NCBI GenBank assembly: GCA_024642205.1
Contig: JAHEBQ010000002.1
Location: forward strand, 49,103-113,102
Reading direction: 5' to 3'
Length of the DNA: 64,000 bases
Source of the DNA: Planctomycetaceae bacterium
GTDB taxonomy: Bacteria > Planctomycetota > Planctomycetia > Pirellulales > Pirellulaceae
Shown here piece after piece: positions 26,770 to 35,439 of this stretch (positions within the stretch are counted from its first letter, which is position 1; the number at the start of each line of letters is the position of its first letter). Made by a program: the position numbers and the translations under genes. Under the pieces are notes generated by a model. The model was not told the origin of the DNA. It worked only from the letters and a program-made list of their open reading frames with translations, and ran no database searches.

Positions 26770-29466
26770 GTGGACAAGACGACCAAACTGAAACAGATCG
26801 CACTTATCGGGCTCGCATGTTTGACATGCGTCGCGATCGCGAGCTTTGCGCGCACCGGCACCGATGAAACCGTTCATTCAGCCGATCAGTCCCACGACGA
26901 AACCTGGCCTGTCACCCCCGGTTCCCAGGAATTCGCCTCACCCAGTACAGACGGATTCTCAACCGCAGACCGGATTCCGGCTTTCGATAACACGACACGG
27001 GCGTACCCGGTTCAGTTGGCCGCTTACGATTCGATCCCATGGATTTCCAAGCCCATTACTCCCCACAAAATCTCTTCGTCAAAGGAAGGAATCGCAGATC
27101 CAGATTCGAAAAATCCGGATCGCGTTCAGATCGCCGAACGGACCGGCAACCGTTCCCCCATTCCATCGGTTCGTGAAAAACTCAGACTGGATGATCCGTC
27201 GCCGACCTGGGAGGCGCCCGAAACGACAGCCGCTCAGGAACCGGAACCGGTTCAACAGGAAACAAGAATCATTTCACTAAAAAACGCTCCACCCAGAGGG
27301 CGGAGGATTGCGGGAATCATGCCGCACGACCCCGAACCCAATAAACCGATCACGGGCGAACACGAATCTGAGGCCGGCGAAATCTCGACCGCTCCTGGAT
27401 CTTCGGCCCAGTTGGACTCCAACTCAGCCACCTCGAATCAGTTTCAGCCACACCGGGAGAAATCAGCGACACAAATCAATGGTGTCAAATCCCGGGAACG
27501 GTCATCAGGCGAACAAATCGAAGCCCAAGCGACGGGCCAACGTCACGATTCAACGCGTCGCAACCTTCCCAGCGCCGTTGTAAGCAATCGGTATTTTCAG
27601 GCTTTAGCAAAGTTGAATCGCTCCGGGGCTGAAGTCAAAAAGGCCACCGAGCGACATGGCAACTTGCCAATCGCCCCGGTGAACGAAATTGAACGCGCGG
27701 TCCCCTCGTTGGCTGGAGGCAACGGGCTTGTCTCCCATACCGGGGACATCGCCAGCGAAGACCGGAAAGCACAGACAGACCTGGAAACGCACCGCGATTC
27801 GTTAACCAAAAACCAGCCGATTCCGATTTTCCAGTCGGATATTTCCAGGCCAGGTATTGCAAACAACATCAATGCCATCACCCGTCTTGCGGCCGCAACG
27901 ACAGGCTCCATGGTGACTTCATCGGGTTCGGTGGATCGGCCCGCCGACGGAAAACCGACTCCGAATCCCGAATCGCGGACCGCATCAAACGATCGTTTGC
28001 CGAATGCGTTGCGTGGCGCGGAAGCCTTCGTCTTGGCGGCTGGACCTCAAGTCGGTGAAAACTGGTGCGAACAACGACCTGTGACCGATCCGTGTGTTAT
28101 TCCGATCGATCCGATCAAAGACGACTTTTCGCCGGATCCAATCCCAGACTGTTTGTCCTTCGATCCGTATCAGGAAATGCAGGTGTACGAAGGCAAGACA
28201 ATGAACGCGACCCAGCGCCCCATTATTGAACTGGGACGTCCGTGGTACCAACTTGGACAATTGAGTCCCGGCTATTCCTGGTTTGGAAAACACAATAATG
28301 CAGCACCGCAGTTTCTCGTTTACGGTGATGTGCGAACGGCGATCAGTTCGAGCACACAGGTCGGCGACAATATTTCTGAACTGGCCTACGAAGTCAATCT
28401 GGATTTCAACTTGAAGCTGACCAGCACCGAGCGGTTTCACATGTTCATGTCGCCACTGGACAATGGTCGGCAAAACACCCGGTGGCTGCTTGATGAAAGT
28501 AGATTCGTTGACGTTCTGGATGCCAACATTGATTTCGGTTATTTCGAGGGAGACTTGGGTGCGATGATCGGTGGGATCACGAACACAACACTACCCTTTG
28601 ACTTGCCGATGGCCATGGGAGTGATGCCTTTGGTGCTCCAAAACGGCGTCTGGATGGAAGACGCTTTCCTCGGGTTCGCAGCGACAATCCCAGCGAGGAA
28701 CAGTCCACGATTCAACATCTCCAACATGGACGTGACGTTTTTTGCCGGCTACGACAAGATCAACAGCGACGCGTTTACGAATGACGATAGCGCCGCTCGC
28801 ATGTACGGTATCGCTTCGTTTATCGACGCCATGAACGGCTATTTTGAAATCGATTATGCGTTCCTGGAGGACCGGACGCATGAGGATCGAAGTTATCACA
28901 ATCTGGGTCTCGGTTTCACGCGAAGATTCGGCCGACTGCTTTCTCACTCGTCGCGGATCATTATCAATGCAGGCCAATCCACGGACGTGGTCGAAAATAC
29001 CGCAGATGGCGTGCTGCTGCTTTCGGAAAATTCCCTGATCACCGGAGCGCCCTCGACGGTCGTCCCCTACCTGAACCTGTTTGCGGGGTTCGATCGTCCC
29101 CAGTCAGCGGCCCGCGCGGTGCAGGCAGGAGGAATTTTGCGAAACAGTGGAATCCTGTTTGAGGCGGATGGAATGACGAATTACCCCACGCTCGATCCCA
29201 CTGCCAACGACACCTATGGAGGGGCAATGGGACTCAATTTGCTGGCCCGTGATTTCAGCCAGCAGCTTGTCGTCGAAATGGCCGTTTTGGGGGTGATGGG
29301 AGATCCGTCAAATCGTCACGCTCCAGGTGGGCAATGCGGTGTCGCGTTCCGCTACCAGTTGCCCTTGACCAATGCCCTCATCTTCCGAACGGACGGGATG
29401 TACGGATTCCTGGACAACAGCCAGGACGTTCGTGGATTAAGGTTCGAGCTTAGGCACAAATATTAG
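26770..29466 (+). CDS. Probable outer-membrane beta-barrel protein with long disordered N-terminal region
   Basis: An 898-residue protein starting with GTG, with a signal peptide (LKQIALIGLACLTCVAIASFA). Residues about 30-430 are rich in Pro, Ser, Thr, Glu and Arg with no fold visible. Residues about 490-898 have alternating hydrophobic strands and aromatic belts (AYEVNLDFNLKLTS, FNISNMDVTFFAGYD, NGYFEIDYAFLED, YHNLGLGFTRRFGRL), and the protein ends in a strand with a terminal aromatic residue (LRFELRHKY), as outer-membrane barrels do. It follows the pentaheme cytochrome by 71 bp. A porin-cytochrome pair is possible, but it could also be an unrelated porin. No family name can be given from sequence alone. 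Confidence 0.78.
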   Translation: MDKTTKLKQIALIGLACLTCVAIASFARTGTDETVHSADQSHDETWPVTPGSQEFASPSTDGFSTADRIPAFDNTTRAYPVQLAAYDSIPWISKPITPHKISSSKEGIADPDSKNPDRVQIAERTGNRSPIPSVREKLRLDDPSPTWEAPETTAAQEPEPVQQETRIISLKNAPPRGRRIAGIMPHDPEPNKPITGEHESEAGEISTAPGSSAQLDSNSATSNQFQPHREKSATQINGVKSRERSSGEQIEAQATGQRHDSTRRNLPSAVVSNRYFQALAKLNRSGAEVKKATERHGNLPIAPVNEIERAVPSLAGGNGLVSHTGDIASEDRKAQTDLETHRDSLTKNQPIPIFQSDISRPGIANNINAITRLAAATTGSMVTSSGSVDRPADGKPTPNPESRTASNDRLPNALRGAEAFVLAAGPQVGENWCEQRPVTDPCVIPIDPIKDDFSPDPIPDCLSFDPYQEMQVYEGKTMNATQRPIIELGRPWYQLGQLSPGYSWFGKHNNAAPQFLVYGDVRTAISSSTQVGDNISELAYEVNLDFNLKLTSTERFHMFMSPLDNGRQNTRWLLDESRFVDVLDANIDFGYFEGDLGAMIGGITNTTLPFDLPMAMGVMPLVLQNGVWMEDAFLGFAATIPARNSPRFNISNMDVTFFAGYDKINSDAFTNDDSAARMYGIASFIDAMNGYFEIDYAFLEDRTHEDRSYHNLGLGFTRRFGRLLSHSSRIIINAGQSTDVVENTADGVLLLSENSLITGAPSTVVPYLNLFAGFDRPQSAARAVQAGGILRNSGILFEADGMTNYPTLDPTANDTYGGAMGLNLLARDFSQQLVVEMAVLGVMGDPSNRHAPGGQCGVAFRYQLPLTNALIFRTDGMYGFLDNSQDVRGLRFELRHKY

Positions 29467-29589
29467 CGTCCTTTGACTCGACTGGCGGTCGCCCGACAAT
29501 CCGGCAACATCTCGTGGATCAAGGGGCATGCATACCCGTCACGATTTCCTGCCCAAATCTCTGCCGTTGTGCGTGGGGAAGCTGAATTC

Positions 29590-30219
29590 TCACTCCAGCT
29601 CAAGGCTTTGCCAAAGGTACCAGCAAGCGATCGTTGCGTAGGGACGCCAGTTGACGGCCAGGGCTTCCATTTCATGTTTGTCGGGAACGTCATCCAGTTC
29701 GTACTGTTTCCGGATTGCATTCTTGATACCAAGATCATCTACCGGAAACACGTCCAGTCGCCCCAGTGAAAACATGAGAAACATCTGCGCCGTCCAGACG
29801 CCAATTCCTTTGACCCGTGTCAACGATGCGATTACTGCATCGTCATTTTGTCGATGAATGTCGTCCAGTTCGACAACTCCTGTGCTGACTTTGTCCGCGA
29901 GATCGAGAACGTAGGTGGCTTTCTGGCGCGAAACACCGATCGCGCGGAGAGATTCAACATCGAACGCGAGTAAGCTCTCGGGAGAAATCCTGGGAGTCCC
30001 AGTTCCACTTCCGGCAGCGTCCAGCAATCTCCCTCGAATCGTTTGCGCAGCCGCCACGGAGATTTGCTGTGAGATGATTGAGTTAACCAGCGTTCCGAAT
30101 CGATCGCGTTTTGTTTTTGCCTGGAATGGTCCGACCATTTTCAGTATACGCTTCATGACAGGATCATTTTTCTGCAAATGAAGTCGACCGGCTTTGATAT
30201 GCTGCGCGTAAAAGGGCAT
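29590..30219 (-). CDS. DNA-3-methyladenine glycosylase, HhH-GPD type
   Basis: A 209-residue base-excision repair glycosylase of the AlkA/MAG family, which removes alkylated purines. The frame opens at 30306, but the ATG at 30219 (MPFYAQHIKAGRLHLQK) gives the usual N terminus and is chosen. The helix-hairpin-helix (LTRVKGIGVWTAQMFLMFSLGR) is followed by the catalytic-Asp segment DVFPVDDLGIKNAI. FGTLVNSIISQQISVAAAQTI is the typical first helix pair. The AlkA N-terminal TBP-like domain is missing, as in the short yeast MAG-type members. It is divergent from the ligase gene at 30374. Confidence 0.93.
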   Translation of the reverse strand: MPFYAQHIKAGRLHLQKNDPVMKRILKMVGPFQAKTKRDRFGTLVNSIISQQISVAAAQTIRGRLLDAAGSGTGTPRISPESLLAFDVESLRAIGVSRQKATYVLDLADKVSTGVVELDDIHRQNDDAVIASLTRVKGIGVWTAQMFLMFSLGRLDVFPVDDLGIKNAIRKQYELDDVPDKHEMEALAVNWRPYATIACWYLWQSLELE

Positions 30220-30373
30220 TTGGATCTCGCGGCATGACACCGCTGGTTGAATCGTTGGGTAAAATCTCCTCGAAACTCGATTGTGGTTACAAATCGAGCC
30301 CGCCACAACTCGTCGTTCGTTTTATGATCACCGACCGATTTACGCGTTCCACCGCCAGGCTTATCATTCTTGC

Positions 30374-31663
30374 ATGCCCCCAACCGTCTATCAACGAACC
30401 GCTCCCTGGCAGCGACGAGAGATCGAGCGTTACGATGCGGCCGCGCTATCGCGATACCAGCTCGGACGACTGAACCATCTTCTGGATATCGTCCTCCCGC
30501 AAAATGAATTCTACGCGTCCAAACTGGGCAGCGTTTCAATTCCGCTGGAATCGCTGGAACAATTAAGTGAGTTTCCGTTCACGTTCAAGGAAGAACTCTT
30601 GGGCAACGAACGTTCGGGGGGCTTTGCCGCCAATTTGACCTTTCCGATTGACGAATACTGTCGATTCCACCGAACCTCGGGCACGCGTGGGCGGCCGATG
30701 ATCGTCCTGGACACGACAGCCGACTGGCAATGGTGGATGGAAACCTGGCAGCCCGTATTGGACGCCGCTGAACTTGAGTCGACCGACCGAGTCGTAATGG
30801 CTTTCAGTTTCGGGCCGTTCATCGGCTTCTGGAGTGCGTTTGATGCGGCCGTTGAACGGAACGCGATGGTAGCCCCGACAGGTGCCATGACGACGGTCGC
30901 GAGGCTGGAGTTGATTCGTTCGATCGGCGCAACAATCATTTTCTGCACCCCCAGTTATGCCTTGCACATGGCAGAAGTTGCCCGGGAAAATCAAATCGAT
31001 GTTGCCAGTCTCAGCGTCAAGAAAATCATCGTTGCCGGTGAACCGGGTGGTTCCATCCCGGCAATTCGCGATCAGATCGAATCTTCCTGGGACGCGAAAG
31101 TGATCGACCACAGCGGAGCGAGCGAGGTCGGTCCGTGGGGTTATGCGGACCCGCTGGGTCGAGGAATCTATGTCAATGAAGCCCAGTTTATTGCGGAATT
31201 CCTGTCGATCGAAACAGGTGAACCGGCCGAAGAGGACGAACTTTCGGAGCTTGTCCTCACGAACCTCGGCCGGGCAGGCAGCCCGGTGTTTCGATATCGG
31301 ACAGGTGATCTGGTCCAACCAACCTGGAATGACGATCAACGGTCGAATTTCGTCTTGCTCTCCGGTGGCGTTTTGGGCCGGACGGACGAAATGATGATTA
31401 TCCGTGGCGTCAACATTTTTCCGACCGCGATCGAAGAGATCTTGCGAGGGTTTCCGGAAATTGTCGAGTACCGTCTGACCGCGTTCAAGGCTGCGGCCAT
31501 GGACCAGCTCAGAATCGAGATTGAAGATCGACTGGAAGCTCCGGATCGTGTTACAACTGAATTGCAGGTTCGACTTGGTCTTCGAGTCGAAATCCAGTGC
31601 GTGCCACTCGGCTCGCTTCCCCGTTTTGAGGCCAAAGGAAAAAGGTTCATAGATCAACGATGA
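30374..31663 (+). CDS. Phenylacetate-CoA ligase-like AMP-forming enzyme
   Basis: A 429-residue adenylate-forming enzyme of the PaaK type, which activates an aryl or acyl acid as an AMP ester and then as a CoA thioester. The ATG at 30374 (MPPTVYQRTAPWQRREIERY) is preferred over the longer frame from 30281. Visible are the nucleotide-binding loop FHRTSGTRGRPMIV, the adenine-side block DHSGASEVGPWGYAD, the RTGD segment with its conserved Asp (FRYRTGDLV) and the hinge region LGRTDEMMIIRGVNIFPTAIEEIL. It overlaps the next gene by 4 bp (ATGA), so the ligase and the PLP enzyme are co-translated. The acid substrate is unknown. Confidence 0.88.
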   Translation: MPPTVYQRTAPWQRREIERYDAAALSRYQLGRLNHLLDIVLPQNEFYASKLGSVSIPLESLEQLSEFPFTFKEELLGNERSGGFAANLTFPIDEYCRFHRTSGTRGRPMIVLDTTADWQWWMETWQPVLDAAELESTDRVVMAFSFGPFIGFWSAFDAAVERNAMVAPTGAMTTVARLELIRSIGATIIFCTPSYALHMAEVARENQIDVASLSVKKIIVAGEPGGSIPAIRDQIESSWDAKVIDHSGASEVGPWGYADPLGRGIYVNEAQFIAEFLSIETGEPAEEDELSELVLTNLGRAGSPVFRYRTGDLVQPTWNDDQRSNFVLLSGGVLGRTDEMMIIRGVNIFPTAIEEILRGFPEIVEYRLTAFKAAAMDQLRIEIEDRLEAPDRVTTELQVRLGLRVEIQCVPLGSLPRFEAKGKRFIDQR

Positions 31664-32928
31664 AATTTGACCAAGCTTTAATCGACTCCTGCCGTCAGCA
31701 GTTCCCGGCACTTGAACGCCAGCAGAATGGCAAACCGGTTGTCTTCTTCGACGGCCCCGCCGGAACGCAGGTTCCCAGATGCGTTGTCTCTGCGATGTCG
31801 GAATACTTGCTCAACCGCAACGCCAATCATGGCGGCCAGTTTGCGACCAGCGTCGAAAGCGACAAACTCTTGCACGAAGCACACCAGGCTCACGCGGACT
31901 TCATCGGTGCGACCGACGGCGATGAAGTCGCATTCGGGCAGAACATGACATCGCTGACATTCGCGTTTTCACGGGCGTTGGGCCGGACCTGGAGTTCGGG
32001 CGACGAGATCATCGTGACGTCGCTTGATCACGATGCGAACATTACACCCTGGGTTATCGCGGCCGGGGAGGCGGGTGCCAAAGTGCATTTCGTGGGCTAC
32101 CACGCAGATGATTGCACCCTGGACATGGATGATTTGGCGGACAAGCTGAATGACAAGACCCGATTGGTCGCCGTTGGATGTGCGTCGAATGCAACCGGCG
32201 GCTTGAATCCCGTCAAGCGCGTTGCCGAGATGGCTCATCAAGTCGGCGCCAGGGTTTTCTTGGACGCCGTGCATTTCGGACCTCATTCACTGATCGACGT
32301 CAGCGATTGGAACTGTGACTTTCTGGCTTGCTCTGACTACAAGTTCTTTGGTCCCCACCTGGGACTACTGTGGGGTCGAAGGGAATTGATGGAATCGATC
32401 CAGCCCTACAAGGTGCGCCCTTCGGACAACAGAATTCCGTCGCGCTGGATGACGGGAACTCAATCACATGAGTCCATTGCTGGCGGAATGGCTTGCATTG
32501 ACTACATCGCCGACATCGGCAGGAGCATCCTTGGAGACAAACACGCGGACCGGCGTCGCGCTCTGCGTTCCGCGTTTGAAGCAATCGTGGAGTACGAACA
32601 ATCGCTTTCGAAAAAACTGATCGACGGACTTGCTCAAATCGATGGAATTGAGATTTATGGAATTTCGGACACGTCACGGTTGAATGAACGGTTTCCGACT
32701 TTTTCGATCCGTCACAAAAATATTCCACCGGTGGAGCTGGCCAGACAACTGGGCCAACTAGGAATCTTTGTCTGGAATGGTAATTACTATGCGTTGGAAT
32801 TCAGTACCAGAATGGGATTTGAACCCGAGGGCATGGTGCGAATCGGACTGGTTCATTACAACACTGCGGCAGAGATTGACCGATTACTCGCCGCGATTGA
32901 ACAGATGGTTTCCGTGTTTGCATCCTGA
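31660..32928 (+). CDS. Cysteine-desulfurase-like PLP enzyme (VC1184 type), no active-site Cys
   Basis: A 422-residue fold-type I PLP enzyme of aminotransferase class V. The PLP lysine is in CSDYKFFGPHLG (about residues 221-231), the Asp in RVFLDAVHFGPHSL contacts the pyridine nitrogen, and the His in TSLDHDANITPW stacks on the ring. In true SufS/IscS enzymes the loop near the C terminus carries a catalytic Cys. Here the matching segment reads RIGLVHYNTAAEIDRLL with no Cys, as is known for the VC1184-type subfamily, so desulfurase activity is doubtful. It is translationally coupled to the PaaK-like ligase and followed by a DUF971 gene. Confidence 0.88.
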   Translation: MKFDQALIDSCRQQFPALERQQNGKPVVFFDGPAGTQVPRCVVSAMSEYLLNRNANHGGQFATSVESDKLLHEAHQAHADFIGATDGDEVAFGQNMTSLTFAFSRALGRTWSSGDEIIVTSLDHDANITPWVIAAGEAGAKVHFVGYHADDCTLDMDDLADKLNDKTRLVAVGCASNATGGLNPVKRVAEMAHQVGARVFLDAVHFGPHSLIDVSDWNCDFLACSDYKFFGPHLGLLWGRRELMESIQPYKVRPSDNRIPSRWMTGTQSHESIAGGMACIDYIADIGRSILGDKHADRRRALRSAFEAIVEYEQSLSKKLIDGLAQIDGIEIYGISDTSRLNERFPTFSIRHKNIPPVELARQLGQLGIFVWNGNYYALEFSTRMGFEPEGMVRIGLVHYNTAAEIDRLLAAIEQMVSVFAS

Positions 32929-33093
32929 AAATCGACCGGTTCGCGAAACGGTTTTGAAGTTCAGCCTGGCCCGCGAACCGGGAAACCTGACCGGATTGCC
33001 GGGCTCCTCCTGACTGGACAACTCGCCGGTGTGTTGAATTTTGAATCTCGCAAAAGTGATTTGCCCGAAACCAGATGGTTGCCTCTTGATTCC

Positions 33094-33450
33094 ATGTCGC
33101 ACGATTCAACCCATTCCGAAACTCCGGTCCCGATTCGCCTTGAGAAAACCGACGACCGTCGCCTGCTGGTTCAATGGAGCGACGGATTGGAACAGACCAT
33201 TCCGATTCGAAAGCTGCGCGATAATTGCCGCTGCGCGAGTTGCATCGACAAACGCCTGGAAACAGCAAGCGAAACTGACTCTGGGAAGAAAAAACTGACC
33301 AATGTACTGCCGGTATTGTCCTTGGCCGAAACACTTCCGTTGGACATCTTGCTAATGCATCCCGTCGGCAACTACGCCTACAACATTCATTTCTCAGACG
33401 GCCACAGCTCCGGAATATTCACGTTCGAGATAATAAGGTCGTTGGGATAG
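33094..33450 (+). CDS. DUF971 family protein
   Basis: A 118-residue protein with the DUF971 domain (the gamma-butyrobetaine hydroxylase N-terminal-like fold). Typical segments are LLVQWSDGLEQTIPIRKLRDNCRCASC and the C-terminal VGNYAYNIHFSDGHSSGIFTFEIIRSLG. The cysteine group CRCASC could bind a metal. The frame opens with GTG at 33031, but the ATG at 33094 is closer to the domain and is chosen. DUF971 genes are often found near Fe-S carrier genes such as apbC; here the neighbour is a cysteine-desulfurase-like gene. The last 64 bp overlap the convergent cyclase gene. Confidence 0.87.
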   Translation: MSHDSTHSETPVPIRLEKTDDRRLLVQWSDGLEQTIPIRKLRDNCRCASCIDKRLETASETDSGKKKLTNVLPVLSLAETLPLDILLMHPVGNYAYNIHFSDGHSSGIFTFEIIRSLG

Positions 33451-35198
33451 CCGATTCGAGTTTCAGCTCCCGAGATTTTCGCTGGTTGATTGACTTCGTC
33501 CAACAGGAAATTGATCAGCGGATCATCCGGTCGATCCATTCTCAGGTCGGTCAAGAGAGACAGCGCTTCAGCCAACTTGCCCGATTCAAAAAGCTCCAGA
33601 AATTGATCATAGGCCGCATGAAACGACTTGCATTCCGTTTCACCGGACTTGCGGTAAATGGCAAACACGTCGGTTCGCAGATTGGATCCACGAAGCCGGC
33701 AACGAAACACTCGCCTCGTGGCAAATGCGCCCGCCGTGCGGTTGGCCGTTTCTTCTGAGACCAATATCGGGACGCCTGTTTTTTTGGTCAACGATTCCAG
33801 TCGGCTTGCCAGATTTACCGTCGAACCCCGCGGTCCATATTTGAGTCTGATCCGACTTCCAGAGTTTCCAACCCGCGCGACGCCTGTGTGAATTCCAATT
33901 CCAACTTTCAGCTCACATCCAATGCGTGCGGCCCAGCTCTGATTCAGTGGCGACAGACAATCCAGCATCTCCAACCCTGCCTGACACGCCAGGACAGCGT
34001 GTTCCGGCTGATCCAGCGGTGCATTCCAAAACGCCGAAACACCATCGCCATAGTAGTCAATAATGACGCCATCGAGATCGATGATGATCGAGCTGAATCG
34101 GTCCATTACATCGGACAACAACTCGTAGGTACCCTGCGTGCCGACTTGTTCCGCGATCGCCGAGAAACCGCGCAGGTCAGCGAACAACACCGTCACGACC
34201 CGATCCCGGGCTTCGAGGATCTGTTGATTGAACTGCAGTTGCCGGGCAACACCCGGGGCGAATGCCTGCTCCAAAAGAACTTTGGAACGGGCAGCCTGAG
34301 CTTCGGATTTTAATCGGATCATCGCCGCTGAAAGTGTATCGGCAACGACCTGGACAAACTGAGCTTCCAGAAACCGGATCCCGCGCCGATGATTGCTTCG
34401 ATGCAGACTTCGAAAACCGTAGACGATTGCGATAACGGCACCCGTCTCGTCCAGCACTGGACAAACGACCGCCGTGTGCAAGTCTTCCGACTTGACCTCA
34501 TCATCGGTCAAGTCGGCGTCATGATAAACGATGGAACGCGAACTCGACGCGCGGGCGACCAGGTCTTCGCGAAACGCGATTCCGTGATCCGGGTAGGGAA
34601 TATGACTGGATGTAACATTCCATCCGTTTTGAAAAGGGACCAAAATCATGCTCCCGTCCAGTCCGCCCGGATTAAATACTGCCCGCGCAGCGAGGTGAAA
34701 CAACTCGTCACTTCCCGCCGTAAAGCGTTGCAGGGTTCCCAAGGTATCGAACCAGGCGGCAAGCGTCGCCGGACCAGGCGAGTCTCGTTGAATCGATTGA
34801 TGACACCTGCTGAACCCGTCGCCGGATTGCATCGAAACCAGGCCAAAATCCAGACCATGTTTGGCATTTGAATCCAGGACCTGGAACTGGGTGTCGCCAA
34901 CGCAAAAGGAAACCGGCAATACCAGGCAGATTGTTTGTCCCGGGTGAATCCGCCGACCGGAGCTGAGCGCGATCGATGTGCCGTAAACCGTCAATTCAAC
35001 CTGGGCTTTGTCCGAAGAATCATCCCTTCGCAAACTGAACTGTTTTGGCGGAACCAGCGGATCTTCAACGACCAGAAACGCCTGGCTTGTCTCGCTGACT
35101 TCCCAGGATTCATCACGAATTGATCCGACATGCAATATACCACTTTCAAGCAGAAGCTGTCGATGTTGTCGTGCGTTGAAAAGGGCAACCGCAATCAT
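33387..35198 (-). CDS. Class III nucleotide cyclase with FHA-like and GAF domains
   Basis: A 603-residue signalling enzyme. Residues about 1-115 resemble an FHA domain (phosphopeptide recognition), about 160-300 a GAF sensor domain, and about 335-510 form a class III cyclase domain. The two metal-binding aspartates are present (VLFADLRGFS near 339; YYGDGVSAFW near 381), as are the Asn and Arg of NLASRLE. The two base-selecting positions are unusual: where adenylate cyclases have Lys and Asp, this protein has Asp (IIDYYGDG) and Ser (GPRGSTVNLA), so the product (cAMP or cGMP) cannot be predicted. It is divergent from the redox gene set whose third gene has cNMP-binding domains. Confidence 0.87.
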   Translation of the reverse strand: MIAVALFNARQHRQLLLESGILHVGSIRDESWEVSETSQAFLVVEDPLVPPKQFSLRRDDSSDKAQVELTVYGTSIALSSGRRIHPGQTICLVLPVSFCVGDTQFQVLDSNAKHGLDFGLVSMQSGDGFSRCHQSIQRDSPGPATLAAWFDTLGTLQRFTAGSDELFHLAARAVFNPGGLDGSMILVPFQNGWNVTSSHIPYPDHGIAFREDLVARASSSRSIVYHDADLTDDEVKSEDLHTAVVCPVLDETGAVIAIVYGFRSLHRSNHRRGIRFLEAQFVQVVADTLSAAMIRLKSEAQAARSKVLLEQAFAPGVARQLQFNQQILEARDRVVTVLFADLRGFSAIAEQVGTQGTYELLSDVMDRFSSIIIDLDGVIIDYYGDGVSAFWNAPLDQPEHAVLACQAGLEMLDCLSPLNQSWAARIGCELKVGIGIHTGVARVGNSGSRIRLKYGPRGSTVNLASRLESLTKKTGVPILVSEETANRTAGAFATRRVFRCRLRGSNLRTDVFAIYRKSGETECKSFHAAYDQFLELFESGKLAEALSLLTDLRMDRPDDPLINFLLDEVNQPAKISGAETRIGYPNDLIISNVNIPELWPSEK

Positions 35199-35207
35199 AG
35201 TGGCAAT

Positions 35208-35219
35208 ATTCCATGGAAT
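35208..35219. promoter_or_regulatory. 12-bp perfect palindrome just upstream of the cyclase start
   Basis: ATTCCATGGAAT is a perfect palindrome whose edge lies 9 bp from the cyclase ATG (35198). It sits in the 241-bp region shared by the divergent cyclase and reductase genes, so it could be an operator. A chance origin is possible. Confidence 0.3.
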
Positions 35220-35439
35220 CGGGTGGTTTCCCTGAACTCTAGGTTAGGGATGTGTCGGTCAGGTTCGTTTTTCTCAAGCTTGTTGATTCTGGCGACGATG
35301 ACACGACTACGTCCGCAATTCGCTGATTCAGCCGTTCGGTTTGTGTCGATTGGGCAGTCTTTTCCGGACGTGGGCTGTTTTAGAAACTGTGGCGACCAGC
35401 CCAGGTACATCCGACCCAACCAGCTCGGCCAGATTCCTG

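Noticed and set aside
30563..31711. 382-codon open frame on the minus strand
   Set aside because: Antisense to the clear PaaK-like ligase gene; no family features.
32936..32955. Hairpin with T-run after the PLP enzyme gene
   Set aside because: The stem is only six pairs with a mismatch and the T-run is four bases, too weak to call a terminator.
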